Assembly (NCBI GenBank): GCA_965248155.1
Contig: CBDFIO010000002.1
Coordinates: forward strand, 1,178,001 to 1,242,000
Direction of reading: 5' to 3'
DNA length: 64,000 nt
From: RFSX01 sp965248155
GTDB lineage: Bacteria; Bacteroidota; Bacteroidia; Chitinophagales; Saprospiraceae
Shown here: positions 18,121 through 26,832 of the stretch, one piece after another
Numbering within the stretch: the first letter of the stretch is position 1
How the letters are laid out: the number at the start of each line of letters is the position of its first letter
Position numbers and translations under genes: made by a program
The notes under the pieces: model-generated
Database searches by the model: none
What the model was told of the DNA's origin: nothing
Seen by the model: only the letters and a program-made list of their open reading frames with translations

Positions 18121-18924
18121 TTATTTGAAATTACAAGAAACTTTCCCAAGTTCACGATAATCAACAACAAAAGAATCACCAGGACGAAGGGGTACTGGTC
18201 TGGTAAATGAACCAGCCAGAATAATTTTTCCGGCTTCTAAAGTAATTCCATGTCTACTATACTTTTTTGCCAACCAGGCCACTCCATTAGCTGGATGATT
18301 TAGCACTGCACCTGACACACCACTTTCTTCAATTATACCATTTCTAAACATCAATGCGCCAATCCACCTTAAATTCAGCTCATCTGGTTTTATTTTCTTA
18401 GAACCGAGAATTATTCCGGCATTTGCTGCATTATCAGATATTGTATCCTTCACAGTTCTTTTATAAGCTGTATCCGGATCAACTCTATAGGATCGGGCTG
18501 CAATTATTTCTAATGCGGGAACTACATAATCAGTAGCTGCTAATACATCATTCATATCTATCTCCTCACCATATAAAGGATTTTTTAGAATGAATGCCAA
18601 TTCGACTTCAATTCTTGGATCCAAAAAAGCAGAAGCATCAATTGTACTACCATCCTGAAAAACCATGTCATCTAAAAGTGTTCCATAGTCCGGTTCATTA
18701 ATGTTCATTGATTTTTGCATCGCTCTTGAAGTCAAACCAATTTTATACCCAACAACTTTCCTTCCTTCCTTCTGTTTGATCTTCATCCACTCGGATTGAA
18801 TCGCGTAAGCATCATCTATGATCATATTTGGATATGAGAGGCTAGTTGCTTTAATTTGCTGCCGGGAATTTTCAGCCTTATGTAATTTGATGGCTTCTTC
18901 TTTGATTTGTGATGCTTCGAGCAT
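18121..18924 (-). CDS. hpaH: HpaH-type 2-oxo-hept-4-ene-1,7-dioate hydratase
   Basis: Protein of 267 aa from ATG 18924, the same length as E. coli HpaH; a TTG at 18954 would add ten residues. It belongs to the hydratase branch of the fumarylacetoacetase fold: KVVGYKIGLTSRAMQ, then DPRIEVELAFILK with the metal-binding E-x-E, and NAANAGIILG. It adds water to 2-oxo-hept-4-ene-1,7-dioate. The neighbour hpaI acts on its product. The related 2-oxopent-4-enoate hydratase (catechol pathway) is an alternative, but the hpaI/hpaE/hpaD context favours HpaH. Confidence 0.85.
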   Translation of the reverse strand: MLEASQIKEEAIKLHKAENSRQQIKATSLSYPNMIIDDAYAIQSEWMKIKQKEGRKVVGYKIGLTSRAMQKSMNINEPDYGTLLDDMVFQDGSTIDASAFLDPRIEVELAFILKNPLYGEEIDMNDVLAATDYVVPALEIIAARSYRVDPDTAYKRTVKDTISDNAANAGIILGSKKIKPDELNLRWIGALMFRNGIIEESGVSGAVLNHPANGVAWLAKKYSRHGITLEAGKIILAGSFTRPVPLRPGDSFVVDYRELGKVSCNFK

Positions 18925-19001
18925 AATTTGCTGATTATCCGGTAAAATTATCAATTTAAGGTGTGAATCTCCGATAATTGTTATGGCTTAAAAATTCAAA
19001 A

Positions 19002-19032
19002 ATTAAACTTTTACTTATTTCCTAAGTTTAAT
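19002..19032. promoter_or_regulatory. 9-bp inverted repeat in the hpa divergent promoter region
   Basis: ATTAAACTT (19002-19010) and AAGTTTAAT (19024-19032) form a perfect inverted repeat with a 13-nt spacer, between the divergent hpaH-hpaI and hpaE-hpaD units (18925-19207). It could be the operator of a shared regulator, but no regulator gene is adjacent and the region is AT-rich. I see nothing else in the 283-bp gap. Confidence 0.4.
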
Positions 19033-19207
19033 GCTTAAATTAATTTTTCAAGATAAATTGGTAACATACTAGATGATTAGGAAGCTTGAGGATTTGTTAT
19101 GGAAAAGAAGGGCGAATGGGCTATCATATTTATAACCTGGAAGCATTGTAATTGTTAAAACCAAAGGAATAAGTAGATTGCAAAATACACTTATAAAAGA
19201 ATAATGC

Positions 19208-20725
19208 ATGTTGGAAAAAAATATTCGAAAACTCAATTCTGAGTTACGCAAATTCAAAAAGGATGGCATTAAAAATGTGATCAATGGACGTAAGTTGTCT
19301 TCTATTTCAAGAAAGACTTTTGATAACCATACTCCTGTTAATGGTGACTTAATATCGAAAGTAGCTTCTAGCGATCACAGAGATATTGATAAAGCCGCTA
19401 AAGCCGCTAAAGAAGCATGTGAAACTTGGAAAAACATTACGCATCAGGAAAGAAAAGCGATCCTCTATAGAATTGCAGAGAAGATCGAAGAATATGCCGA
19501 AGAAATAGCTGTCCTTGAATCATATGATACCGGTCAACCGATAAGATTTACAAAGAAAGCTGCAATACGTGGCGCTGCAAACTTCAGGTATTTTGCAGAT
19601 AAAGTGATAGATGCCCCTAACGGGCTATCAACTCCGGACACGCATCATGTTAACTGGACGATGAAACAACCAATAGGACCGATTGGCATAATTACGCCGT
19701 GGAACGCTCCTTTTATGCTAAGTACATGGAAAATTGCACCCGCATTAGCAGCTGGATGTACAGTTGTTCATAAACCAGCCGAATTTAGTCCCGTCACTGC
19801 GAATTTGCTTTCAAAAGCAGCACATGAAGCGGGCTTGCCTCCAGGCGTATGGAATACTGTTCATGGTATGGGTGAAACTGCTGGTAAATCTTTGACGGAA
19901 CATGAAGACATTAAAGCCATTGCTTTTGTTGGAGAAACAACTACCGGAAGTCATATTATGAGACAGGGAGCAGCAACACTCAAGAGAGTTCATTTTGAAT
20001 TAGGAGGTAAAAATCCTGTTTTTGTATTTAATGATGCCGATCTGGATAAAGCATTGGATGCTGTTATTTTTATGAAATACAGTCTTAATGGTGAGAGGTG
20101 TACTTCAAGCAGTAGGTTAATTCTTCAAGACAAAGTATATAACAAATTTGTGGTTAAGCTGACTGAGCGCGTTAAGAAAATAAAAGTTGGTCATCCTTTG
20201 GATCCTAATACCGAAGTCGGACCACTTATTCATCCATCTCATCAGGAGAAGGTTATAGGCTATGCTGATATAGCTAAATCTGAAGGCGCAAAAATTCTTG
20301 CCGGTGGTACGATTCCTCGATCAAAATCTCTTAAAGGAGGATGTTATGTGAATCCTACATTAGTGGAAGGCGTTAAAGCCGATATGAGAATTGGACAGGA
20401 AGAAGTATTTGGTCCGTTTTTATCGGTATTAAAATTTAAAACTGAAGAAGAAGCCATTAAAATTGCCAATTCTGTCCGATATGGCCTTACAGCGTATATA
20501 TGGACAAAGGATGTAGGTCGGGCTCATAGAGTTGCAAGAGATGTAGATGCAGGTATGGTCTGGGTTAATTCACAGAATGTAAGGCATCTTCCTACTCCTT
20601 TTGGTGGTGTAAAATATAGCGGTATAGGTCGAGATGGTGGAGAGTATAGTTTTGATTTCTACATGGAGCTGAAGAATATCAGCGTAGCCTATGATACTCA
20701 TTCTATACCTAAACTGGGTAAATAG
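19208..20725 (+). CDS. hpaE: 5-carboxymethyl-2-hydroxymuconate semialdehyde dehydrogenase
   Basis: Aldehyde dehydrogenase of 505 aa. It has GIITPWNAPFMLSTWKIAPALAAGCTVVHKPAE (NAD-binding), the active-site Glu in HFELGGKNPVFVF, and the nucleophilic Cys in NGERCTSSSRL. In the homoprotocatechuate pathway it oxidises the ring-cleavage product of HpaD with NAD+. The specific substrate is inferred from the following gene, hpaD, 30 nt downstream, and the divergent hpaH-hpaI; by sequence alone it is simply an ALDH of the HpaE/betaine-aldehyde group. Lysine repeats near residues 60-65 (KAAKAAKEA) are encoded by a short tandem GCCGCTAAA repeat. Confidence 0.85.
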   Translation: MLEKNIRKLNSELRKFKKDGIKNVINGRKLSSISRKTFDNHTPVNGDLISKVASSDHRDIDKAAKAAKEACETWKNITHQERKAILYRIAEKIEEYAEEIAVLESYDTGQPIRFTKKAAIRGAANFRYFADKVIDAPNGLSTPDTHHVNWTMKQPIGPIGIITPWNAPFMLSTWKIAPALAAGCTVVHKPAEFSPVTANLLSKAAHEAGLPPGVWNTVHGMGETAGKSLTEHEDIKAIAFVGETTTGSHIMRQGAATLKRVHFELGGKNPVFVFNDADLDKALDAVIFMKYSLNGERCTSSSRLILQDKVYNKFVVKLTERVKKIKVGHPLDPNTEVGPLIHPSHQEKVIGYADIAKSEGAKILAGGTIPRSKSLKGGCYVNPTLVEGVKADMRIGQEEVFGPFLSVLKFKTEEEAIKIANSVRYGLTAYIWTKDVGRAHRVARDVDAGMVWVNSQNVRHLPTPFGGVKYSGIGRDGGEYSFDFYMELKNISVAYDTHSIPKLGK

Positions 20726-20755
20726 TTAAATTTATAGCTCAAAAAAATCACTGAA

Positions 20756-21748
20756 ATGAGTTTAGTTGATCATAATCACGATTTACCATTCAATATTGTA
20801 AGGTGTAGTCATGTAGAATATGGAGTAAAAGATTTAGATGCTTCCAGAAAATTCTATGTAGATATTATGGGTTTCATTGAAACCGAAAGAACAGATGATA
20901 CCTTATACTTACGCGGCTTAGAAGAAAAAAATCACCATTGTTTGGTTTTGAAAAAATCTGATGAAGCAAAAGTATTTGCCTTAGGTTTCAAAGTTGCATT
21001 TGATAAAGATCTTGATCTTTTAGAAGCACATTTCAAAAGCATGGACTTACCTTGTGCATGGGTAGAAAAACATGGCGAAGAAAGGACATTAGCGGCTCAG
21101 AGTCCATTGGGATTGCCGATAGAGTTTCATGCTCACCAAACACGAGTCCCGGCAATGATGCGAGAGTATATTGAATATAAAGGTTTAATGCCTCTCAGAT
21201 TTGATCATATCAATTCATTCACACCAAATTGCCAAAGAACATATGAATTTTTTGTTCGTCAATTAGGATTCAGACTTACCGAATATACTTTAACAGAAAA
21301 AGGAGACATGTGGGCAGCCTGGACTCACAGGAAAGGGAATGTCCATGATATGGCCTTAACCAATGGTAAAGGACCTAGATTGCACCATGTAGGAATATGG
21401 ACGGCAAGCATTAATAATATCATCCATTTACTGGATGTGATGGCTTCTCAAGGATATGTTGATAATATTGAAAGAGGACCGGGAAGGCATGGTATATCAA
21501 ATGCTTTCTTTTTGTATATACTTGATCCGGACGGGCATAGAATCGAGCCATTTACATGTGATTATCTTACTGTCGACCCTGACTGGGAGCCACTTGGTTG
21601 GGATCTAAGAGACCCAAGACGACAAACTTTATGGGGAGCTCCGGCCCCTAAATCCTGGTTTGAACATGGTTCGGTTTTCGATGGAGTACAGCCTGTAGAA
21701 TCAGTGATAGATTCATCACCAATCATTGCCTACGAAGATTTACAATAA
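20756..21748 (+). CDS. hpaD: 3,4-dihydroxyphenylacetate 2,3-dioxygenase
   Basis: Protein of 330 aa of the vicinal-oxygen-chelate extradiol dioxygenases. An N-terminal non-catalytic module (CSHVEYGVKDLDASRKFYVD) is followed by the catalytic module with the 2-His-1-Glu metal site: His in RFDHINSF, His in LHHVGIW and Glu in HRIEPFTCDY. The C-terminal extension (WEPLGWDLRDPRRQTLWG, then SWFEHGS) is specific to homoprotocatechuate 2,3-dioxygenases of the Brevibacterium/Arthrobacter type. It opens the ring of 3,4-dihydroxyphenylacetate. This is the strongest pathway marker of the locus. It ends convergent to the MATE gene. Confidence 0.9.
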   Translation: MSLVDHNHDLPFNIVRCSHVEYGVKDLDASRKFYVDIMGFIETERTDDTLYLRGLEEKNHHCLVLKKSDEAKVFALGFKVAFDKDLDLLEAHFKSMDLPCAWVEKHGEERTLAAQSPLGLPIEFHAHQTRVPAMMREYIEYKGLMPLRFDHINSFTPNCQRTYEFFVRQLGFRLTEYTLTEKGDMWAAWTHRKGNVHDMALTNGKGPRLHHVGIWTASINNIIHLLDVMASQGYVDNIERGPGRHGISNAFFLYILDPDGHRIEPFTCDYLTVDPDWEPLGWDLRDPRRQTLWGAPAPKSWFEHGSVFDGVQPVESVIDSSPIIAYEDLQ

Positions 21749-21788
21749 AAATATTTTGTGGGAAGTCTGGTCAGATCAAAAGAATAGA

Positions 21789-23321
21789 TCAAGGAACAAT
21801 ACGATAATGGCCATTTTCAAAGATTACACTTACAGTACTACTTGGACTTGAATAATCCACCCCCTGATTATTAACTTTTTCTAAAGTAGCGGGTATTGCC
21901 ATTTGTTTGGATCTTATTTCTGTTAGAAATTTGGATAAATGATCTTTTTGCATGTGTATTAAGTGCTTTCGATAGATTTCAGTTTGCTTTAGGGCCACAA
22001 AAATCCATTTCTTTCTATACCACACAACAGACATGTACAAGGCGTCCAGGATTTTTCCTAAGGCCACACCATACCAAACCCCTCTAAAGTCCATTCCTAA
22101 AGGAAATGCTAGATACCAGGCTAGAAAAATCGTAATTAAATTTCTATTCAGAACACTGCTGTACATGGCTGGTCGTGTATCACCTGCACCTCTAAGAGAG
22201 CCTGTAATAATAATTCCTAAAACATACAAAGGCATTATTAATGCATTGACCTGAAAGTAGGAAATTCCTGTTTCTAGGATAGTTTCATTGGCTGAAGGAT
22301 CAAAAAACAGTATAATAGGTTTTGCAAATACATACATAGGAACTGCGAATAATGTCGCTATTACTATTCCAAGCAATATCATAATATTCCCATATCTGAA
22401 AGCGGAACTTATCTGCCATCGTCCAAGCTTTTGGCCGATAATTGAAGTTGCAGCCACATTGACTCCCAAGGTAGGCTGAATGACCAATGATTCAACCTGA
22501 AATCCGATGGCCATAGCTGCTGCTCCTAATGTGCCGGAAGAGGTAGCAGTAATTATTTTCATAATAAAAACATTGCCGGCATGTCTGAAAAATCCTTGAA
22601 TTCCGGAAGGAACACCTATGTTCAAAATATCTTTAATCATTGGCCAATGTACCTTCCATCTTCCTCTTAGAATCTTAACGACGTTTTTACCGGAATAAAA
22701 AAGATACAATGTAATTAGAACGATAAGGAATCGTGAAAGTACCGTTCCATATGCAGCTCCATTGACTCCATATGCCGGAATTATATACCAACCGAAAATC
22801 AGTACATAATTCAACCCAATATTAAAAATTGCAAGCAGGGAAGTTAATATCAAAGGTGTAACGGTATCACCAGCTCCTTGCATCAATCTGTTCATGACAA
22901 TGTTAAGAATTAGAAATGGTGTTCCGTATAGAATAATGGTTAGAAAATCGGTAGCTGTCAGAACAGTTAATAAATCTCCTGAACTATCCATAAATCCCAG
23001 AGTTGGGAAGGCTATTAATAATCCTATTGCAGCAACGATAACTGATAACATAAAGCCTGAGATGATAGATTGTTTGGTGATCAGACTCATTCTTTTTTTA
23101 TCTCTGCTTCCTTTGGCTTGAGCGATTAGACTTATTGCTCCTCCTGCAACGGAAAGTGCAAATATCAGAAGCAAAAGCCTCAATGTATTTGCAAGTCCAA
23201 CAGCCGCAATTTCCTTGGGACCAAGTCGACCAACCATGATGGTATCGATGACAGTGATAGAGCTTTGAAGAAGGTTACTCAGGAGGACGGGAAATGCAAG
23301 AAGTATAATTCGTTTGAGCAT
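21789..23321 (-). CDS. MATE family multidrug/toxic compound exporter
   Basis: Protein of 510 aa with twelve hydrophobic segments in two six-helix halves. Each half carries the MATE-type opening and the PxxxxN/QGxxDT region (MNRLMQGAGDTVTPLI; GSLRGAGDTRPAMY). It exports cationic drugs or metabolites using Na+ or H+. An unusual soluble C-terminal extension of about 75 residues follows the last helix (from WIFVALKQTEIYRKHL), ending TVSVIFENGHYRIVP, which is longer than the usual ~450-470-aa MATE. Located between the hpa genes and the pxp operon, it might export a product of aromatic catabolism, but nothing shows this. Confidence 0.87.
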   Translation of the reverse strand: MLKRIILLAFPVLLSNLLQSSITVIDTIMVGRLGPKEIAAVGLANTLRLLLLIFALSVAGGAISLIAQAKGSRDKKRMSLITKQSIISGFMLSVIVAAIGLLIAFPTLGFMDSSGDLLTVLTATDFLTIILYGTPFLILNIVMNRLMQGAGDTVTPLILTSLLAIFNIGLNYVLIFGWYIIPAYGVNGAAYGTVLSRFLIVLITLYLFYSGKNVVKILRGRWKVHWPMIKDILNIGVPSGIQGFFRHAGNVFIMKIITATSSGTLGAAAMAIGFQVESLVIQPTLGVNVAATSIIGQKLGRWQISSAFRYGNIMILLGIVIATLFAVPMYVFAKPIILFFDPSANETILETGISYFQVNALIMPLYVLGIIITGSLRGAGDTRPAMYSSVLNRNLITIFLAWYLAFPLGMDFRGVWYGVALGKILDALYMSVVWYRKKWIFVALKQTEIYRKHLIHMQKDHLSKFLTEIRSKQMAIPATLEKVNNQGVDYSSPSSTVSVIFENGHYRIVP

Positions 23322-23352
23322 AGAGCCCCCAAAGATATTTACATTAAGCCAG

Positions 23353-24210
23353 TTATTTTAATTTGAACTTGAATGCAGTATTAAAATTGATTTGATTAAA
23401 GTTATTGAGATCGCTTCGTGAAACATATGCTATCCTGGGATAGCCTCCCGTTGTTTGTCCGTCTTGTAATACAATATTGGCTTTACCCGACGGTAGCAGT
23501 TGGATGAAGCCAGGAAGCAATGGAACAGAGGATTGCATACTTATATCTATGGTATTCAAAATTGGACCCTCAATTGTTGCGCCCATCCGATTGCTGTGTG
23601 GACTCAATCGGAACTCTTCATGGATTAATTTTTTCTTGGAATCATCAGTCAGGTACTTGAATTCCGGACCTCTTGAAATTAGGACCTCTTTGTTAATTCG
23701 GATTGCAGAGCTTTCAATATTCAGTAGGGTAGGACTTTGATTATAATCATAGTTTAAACAATCATTATTTGAATATTTTTTTCCCTTGTTCGCTCCTAAT
23801 CCTGCATAGAGATAGCTGGAATAACTGTTATAGGATTTGCTTTCACTTATTAATCCGTTAATTGCCATATATGACCTGACTCCTTCTTGTGCCATTTTAC
23901 ATTCTAATACTTGTCCCTTTTTAATGACATGGGCTCTATTAATCTGAATGTTTTTATCATCTAAATTACATTCCATATGAGCTCCTGTAAGGGCGATGAC
24001 GCACTCATCTTCAAACCTTATCGTGGCTCCTACAATGCTCATTTCAATTACCGGATTATGTTCATCATTACCTACAAGTAGATTTGCTAAAGCACTTGAG
24101 CTTTTGTCCATAGCGCCAGAAGCTGGGATTCCATAAAAAGCTAAGCCTGCTCTTCCTTGGTCCTGAAGACTGGTGTATAAACCTCCTTTTATAAAGATTA
24201 AGCTAGGCAT
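23353..24210 (-). CDS. pxpC: 5-oxoprolinase subunit PxpC
   Basis: Protein of 285 aa of the biotin-dependent-carboxyltransferase-like (KipA/AHS2) family. The N-terminal pattern QDQGRAGLAFYGIPASGAMDK and the following NPVIEMSIVGATIRF are diagnostic, as is PLLPGFIQLLPSGKANIVL near the C terminus. With PxpA and PxpB it forms the prokaryotic ATP-dependent 5-oxoprolinase that opens pyroglutamate, a damage product of glutamine and glutamate, to glutamate. It is the last gene of the operon, overlapping pxpB by 8 nt. Confidence 0.9.
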   Translation of the reverse strand: MPSLIFIKGGLYTSLQDQGRAGLAFYGIPASGAMDKSSSALANLLVGNDEHNPVIEMSIVGATIRFEDECVIALTGAHMECNLDDKNIQINRAHVIKKGQVLECKMAQEGVRSYMAINGLISESKSYNSYSSYLYAGLGANKGKKYSNNDCLNYDYNQSPTLLNIESSAIRINKEVLISRGPEFKYLTDDSKKKLIHEEFRLSPHSNRMGATIEGPILNTIDISMQSSVPLLPGFIQLLPSGKANIVLQDGQTTGGYPRIAYVSRSDLNNFNQINFNTAFKFKLK

Positions 24211-24898
24211 TGTATTCGATCAGATTGAGATTTTGTTTTAGAATGTCATTAAACTCCAAGATTGAAATAGCTTCAATTTTAAATTTATCACCGATATGAA
24301 AATAACTAGGGGGAAGGGCTCCAGGGTCAAATATAGTAACTGCAGCCTGACCTAGAATATGCCAACCCGCAGGACTCGGAAAGTTATATATACCCAAATA
24401 TGGACCACCAATAGCAATGGCTTTTGACAGAAGATTGTGATTGGGCGTCGATTTCCTCTCACAATGCAATCTTTCATCCAAGCCATTACAATATGTGAAT
24501 CCGGGTATAAAACCAAACATAGATATGTCATATTCTGAAGCTAGAAGAAGATTGACACATGCTTCTTTTGTCAAAGTTATTTGCTTTAAGTAGGCCTCCC
24601 AATCGCCACCGATATCGAAGCAAACCGGGAGAGTATGCAACTGAGATTGGTATTTTAACTCCCATCTTTTATTGTCTAGCAATTGCAAAGATTGATCGGT
24701 AAATTTTGTATTTAGCTTTAGTAAGATTTCAGTATTAGTAGCAATTACTTCGTCTATAAATTCATACTTTTCTTTGAGTATATGTTCTCCTATAATTGCA
24801 TTGAAATTATTATTTTCAGCATCAGATTTGATGATCAGAAATTCATTGTCGTAATTATCGATCTGAAATAATATGTCATTAAGGAGCAGTGATTTCAA
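24203..24898 (-). CDS. pxpB: 5-oxoprolinase subunit PxpB
   Basis: Protein of 231 aa of the KipI/AHS1 family (cyclophilin-like fold). Diagnostic blocks are LPVCFDIGGDWEAYLKQIT, FGFIPGFTYCNGLDERLHCERK and GIYNFPSPAGWHILGQAAV. It pairs with PxpC; in Bacillus the KipI/KipA proteins were first described as a kinase inhibitor and its antagonist. The start is TTG at 24898, since no ATG is available near the N terminus. The ORF overlaps pxpA by 20 nt and pxpC by 8 nt, a sign of tight translational coupling. Confidence 0.9.
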   Translation of the reverse strand: MKSLLLNDILFQIDNYDNEFLIIKSDAENNNFNAIIGEHILKEKYEFIDEVIATNTEILLKLNTKFTDQSLQLLDNKRWELKYQSQLHTLPVCFDIGGDWEAYLKQITLTKEACVNLLLASEYDISMFGFIPGFTYCNGLDERLHCERKSTPNHNLLSKAIAIGGPYLGIYNFPSPAGWHILGQAAVTIFDPGALPPSYFHIGDKFKIEAISILEFNDILKQNLNLIEYNA

Positions 24899-25634
24899 CT
24901 TGTTTTATTTTTAAAAATTCATTAATCTTTTTGCACATTTCCAGTGCATTAGGAGTATCGCTGTGTACGCATATTGTCTCGGGATATATTGAATGAGATT
25001 GTTCATTAGCGTCGACCAATTTCTCATTAATAAAATCTTGTAGTTGAAATAGAACATCTTCAGTGGAGTGAATAACTGCCCCTTGTTCAGATCTATTCAT
25101 CAACTCATTGCGACTGATATATCTTCTATCTGCAAATACTTCATTTACAAATCTGATGGGAGCAGAGTCGGCTAAATCAGAAAACGACGAATGCGCCATT
25201 CCATAAACAGATATATCTAGCTTATAGCTTTGAATCATTTGGATAAACATCGAGCCTAGTTCATCATTTTTACTCATATCATTATACAATGCACCGTGAG
25301 CTTTCACATGATGTAGTGTAGCTCCGATATCATTACAGATCTCTAAAAAATAATTGATTTGCTCTTCAATATGATTCTTTAAAACTTGGACTTCGATGTT
25401 TAGAGATTTCCTTCCAAAGTTTTCTTTATCTGGATTTGAAGGGTGTGCACCTATTTTCACATCATTTTCAAGCGCAGATAGAATTGCTGCTCTGATAACT
25501 TTTTCGGTACCGCTGTGTGCCCCGCATGAAATATTTGCTGAGCTGATAAATGGCATAATTTTATCATCGAGGTTTTGCTTATGCCCTGGGATTAATTCAC
25601 CCATATCGCAGTTTATATCTATTCGTTGAATCAT
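24879..25634 (-). CDS. pxpA: 5-oxoprolinase subunit PxpA (LamB/YcsF family)
   Basis: Protein of 251 aa, full length for the family. The opening IDINCDMGE, then SSANISCGAHSG, GAHPSNPDKENFGRK, VKAHGALYNDM and ICVHSDTPNA are the conserved LamB/YcsF blocks of the TIM-barrel-like fold and its metal/substrate site. It supplies the hydrolytic subunit of the PxpABC 5-oxoprolinase. The gene overlaps the upstream transporter gene by 4 nt (ATGA), as in Bacillus, where an Nramp-like ycsG sits beside ycsF. Confidence 0.92.
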   Translation of the reverse strand: MIQRIDINCDMGELIPGHKQNLDDKIMPFISSANISCGAHSGTEKVIRAAILSALENDVKIGAHPSNPDKENFGRKSLNIEVQVLKNHIEEQINYFLEICNDIGATLHHVKAHGALYNDMSKNDELGSMFIQMIQSYKLDISVYGMAHSSFSDLADSAPIRFVNEVFADRRYISRNELMNRSEQGAVIHSTEDVLFQLQDFINEKLVDANEQSHSIYPETICVHSDTPNALEMCKKINEFLKIKQVEITAP

Positions 25635-26827
25635 AGATTTTGAATAAAATGGAGGATTGATTTTATACTTAAAAGGATACTAATCAATAAGACAAAGCCA
25701 GCAGCAATATTTTGAGTTATGTTGTTTGTGTGTTCTTTCAAAACACCTTTCTTATTGCAAAGATAGATTAAGAAGATAGCAATGAAGGGAAGTAAAATGG
25801 CATTCATAATCTGTGCAAACTTGATGATTAATACCGGTTTAACACCTGTCATATTTACTGATATTCCAGCAATTAGCACAAGTATCCAAATAGATCTGAA
25901 TTTAGCAGAAGTTTCCCCACCTGTCCAACCAAACAATCCTTTCGCTGCGAGTGCAGCGGCTAATGGCGCAGTCAGCGCCGAACTGAAACCTGCAGCTATT
26001 AATCCAATTCCCATTAATATTTTAGCATGACTACCAAATAACGGCTCAAGCTGGATGGCCAGATCCTTAGCAGAATTAACTTCACCAATATGAGTGCTGG
26101 TTCCGGCGGCGGCAATAATTATAAAAATTGAAATAAGCCCTCCGAGGATAATAGATACATTATTTTCAATTCTTACATCTCTAAGTGTAGAATCCCCTTT
26201 ATGTTTTTTAGAAATAATCGAAGCATGCAAAAAGAGGTTATATGGAACAACTGTTGTTCCTATCAGAGCCATAATTAAGAGATAGTTTACTTTGATGTTT
26301 TGTGGAATAAAACCTTGCATCAGCTGAATGAGATCTGGTTTGACGAGAATTGCAGTAATGAAAAAACATAAGCTCATCGCAATGACCAGACCTATCAATA
26401 CATTTTCAATCCATTTATACTTACCAAAATAGAGTAGCATAAAACCGACAAATCCCAGAACAAGAGGCCACCATTGGAAATCACCGATAGTGAGTTGAAA
26501 TCCTAAAACGCCTCCTGATAGATTTCCGGCTTCATAAGCAGCGTTGCCAATTAATATTGCACCGATAACCAAACTAAATATGAGATATCTGAAGAAGCCC
26601 TTTTGGAAATTATTACTAATGGCTTCACCCAATCCTTTTTCAGTAATAAAGCCCAATCTTGCAGACATTTCTTGAAAAATGATCGTAGCTATTGTAGAAA
26701 ACACCATGGCCCATATCAGACTATATCCACTTGTGACTCCAGCCATGGTACAAGTTGTAATTGTACCGGGGCCGATAAATGCAGCTGCAATTAGAGTGCT
26801 CGGACCAAAATATTTACTCAGCTTCAT
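25631..26827 (-). CDS. Nramp-fold transporter linked to 5-oxoprolinase (YcsG-like)
   Basis: Protein of 398 aa with about eleven hydrophobic segments and the Nramp/LeuT-type layout. The first helix reads AAAFIGPGTITTCTMAG, where canonical metal transporters have DPGN; here the position is G19-P-G-T22, lacking the metal-binding Asp. The sixth-helix MPH signature is replaced by VVPYNLFLHASII. Both metal-coordinating motifs are therefore altered, so Mn/Fe transport is unlikely. Its 4-nt overlap with pxpA suggests a role with pyroglutamate, possibly as a 5-oxoproline importer; that is inference. Five nt separate it from the upstream DUF2891 gene. Confidence 0.85.
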   Translation of the reverse strand: MKLSKYFGPSTLIAAAFIGPGTITTCTMAGVTSGYSLIWAMVFSTIATIIFQEMSARLGFITEKGLGEAISNNFQKGFFRYLIFSLVIGAILIGNAAYEAGNLSGGVLGFQLTIGDFQWWPLVLGFVGFMLLYFGKYKWIENVLIGLVIAMSLCFFITAILVKPDLIQLMQGFIPQNIKVNYLLIMALIGTTVVPYNLFLHASIISKKHKGDSTLRDVRIENNVSIILGGLISIFIIIAAAGTSTHIGEVNSAKDLAIQLEPLFGSHAKILMGIGLIAAGFSSALTAPLAAALAAKGLFGWTGGETSAKFRSIWILVLIAGISVNMTGVKPVLIIKFAQIMNAILLPFIAIFLIYLCNKKGVLKEHTNNITQNIAAGFVLLISILLSIKSILHFIQNL

Positions 26828-26832
26828 TTCTG

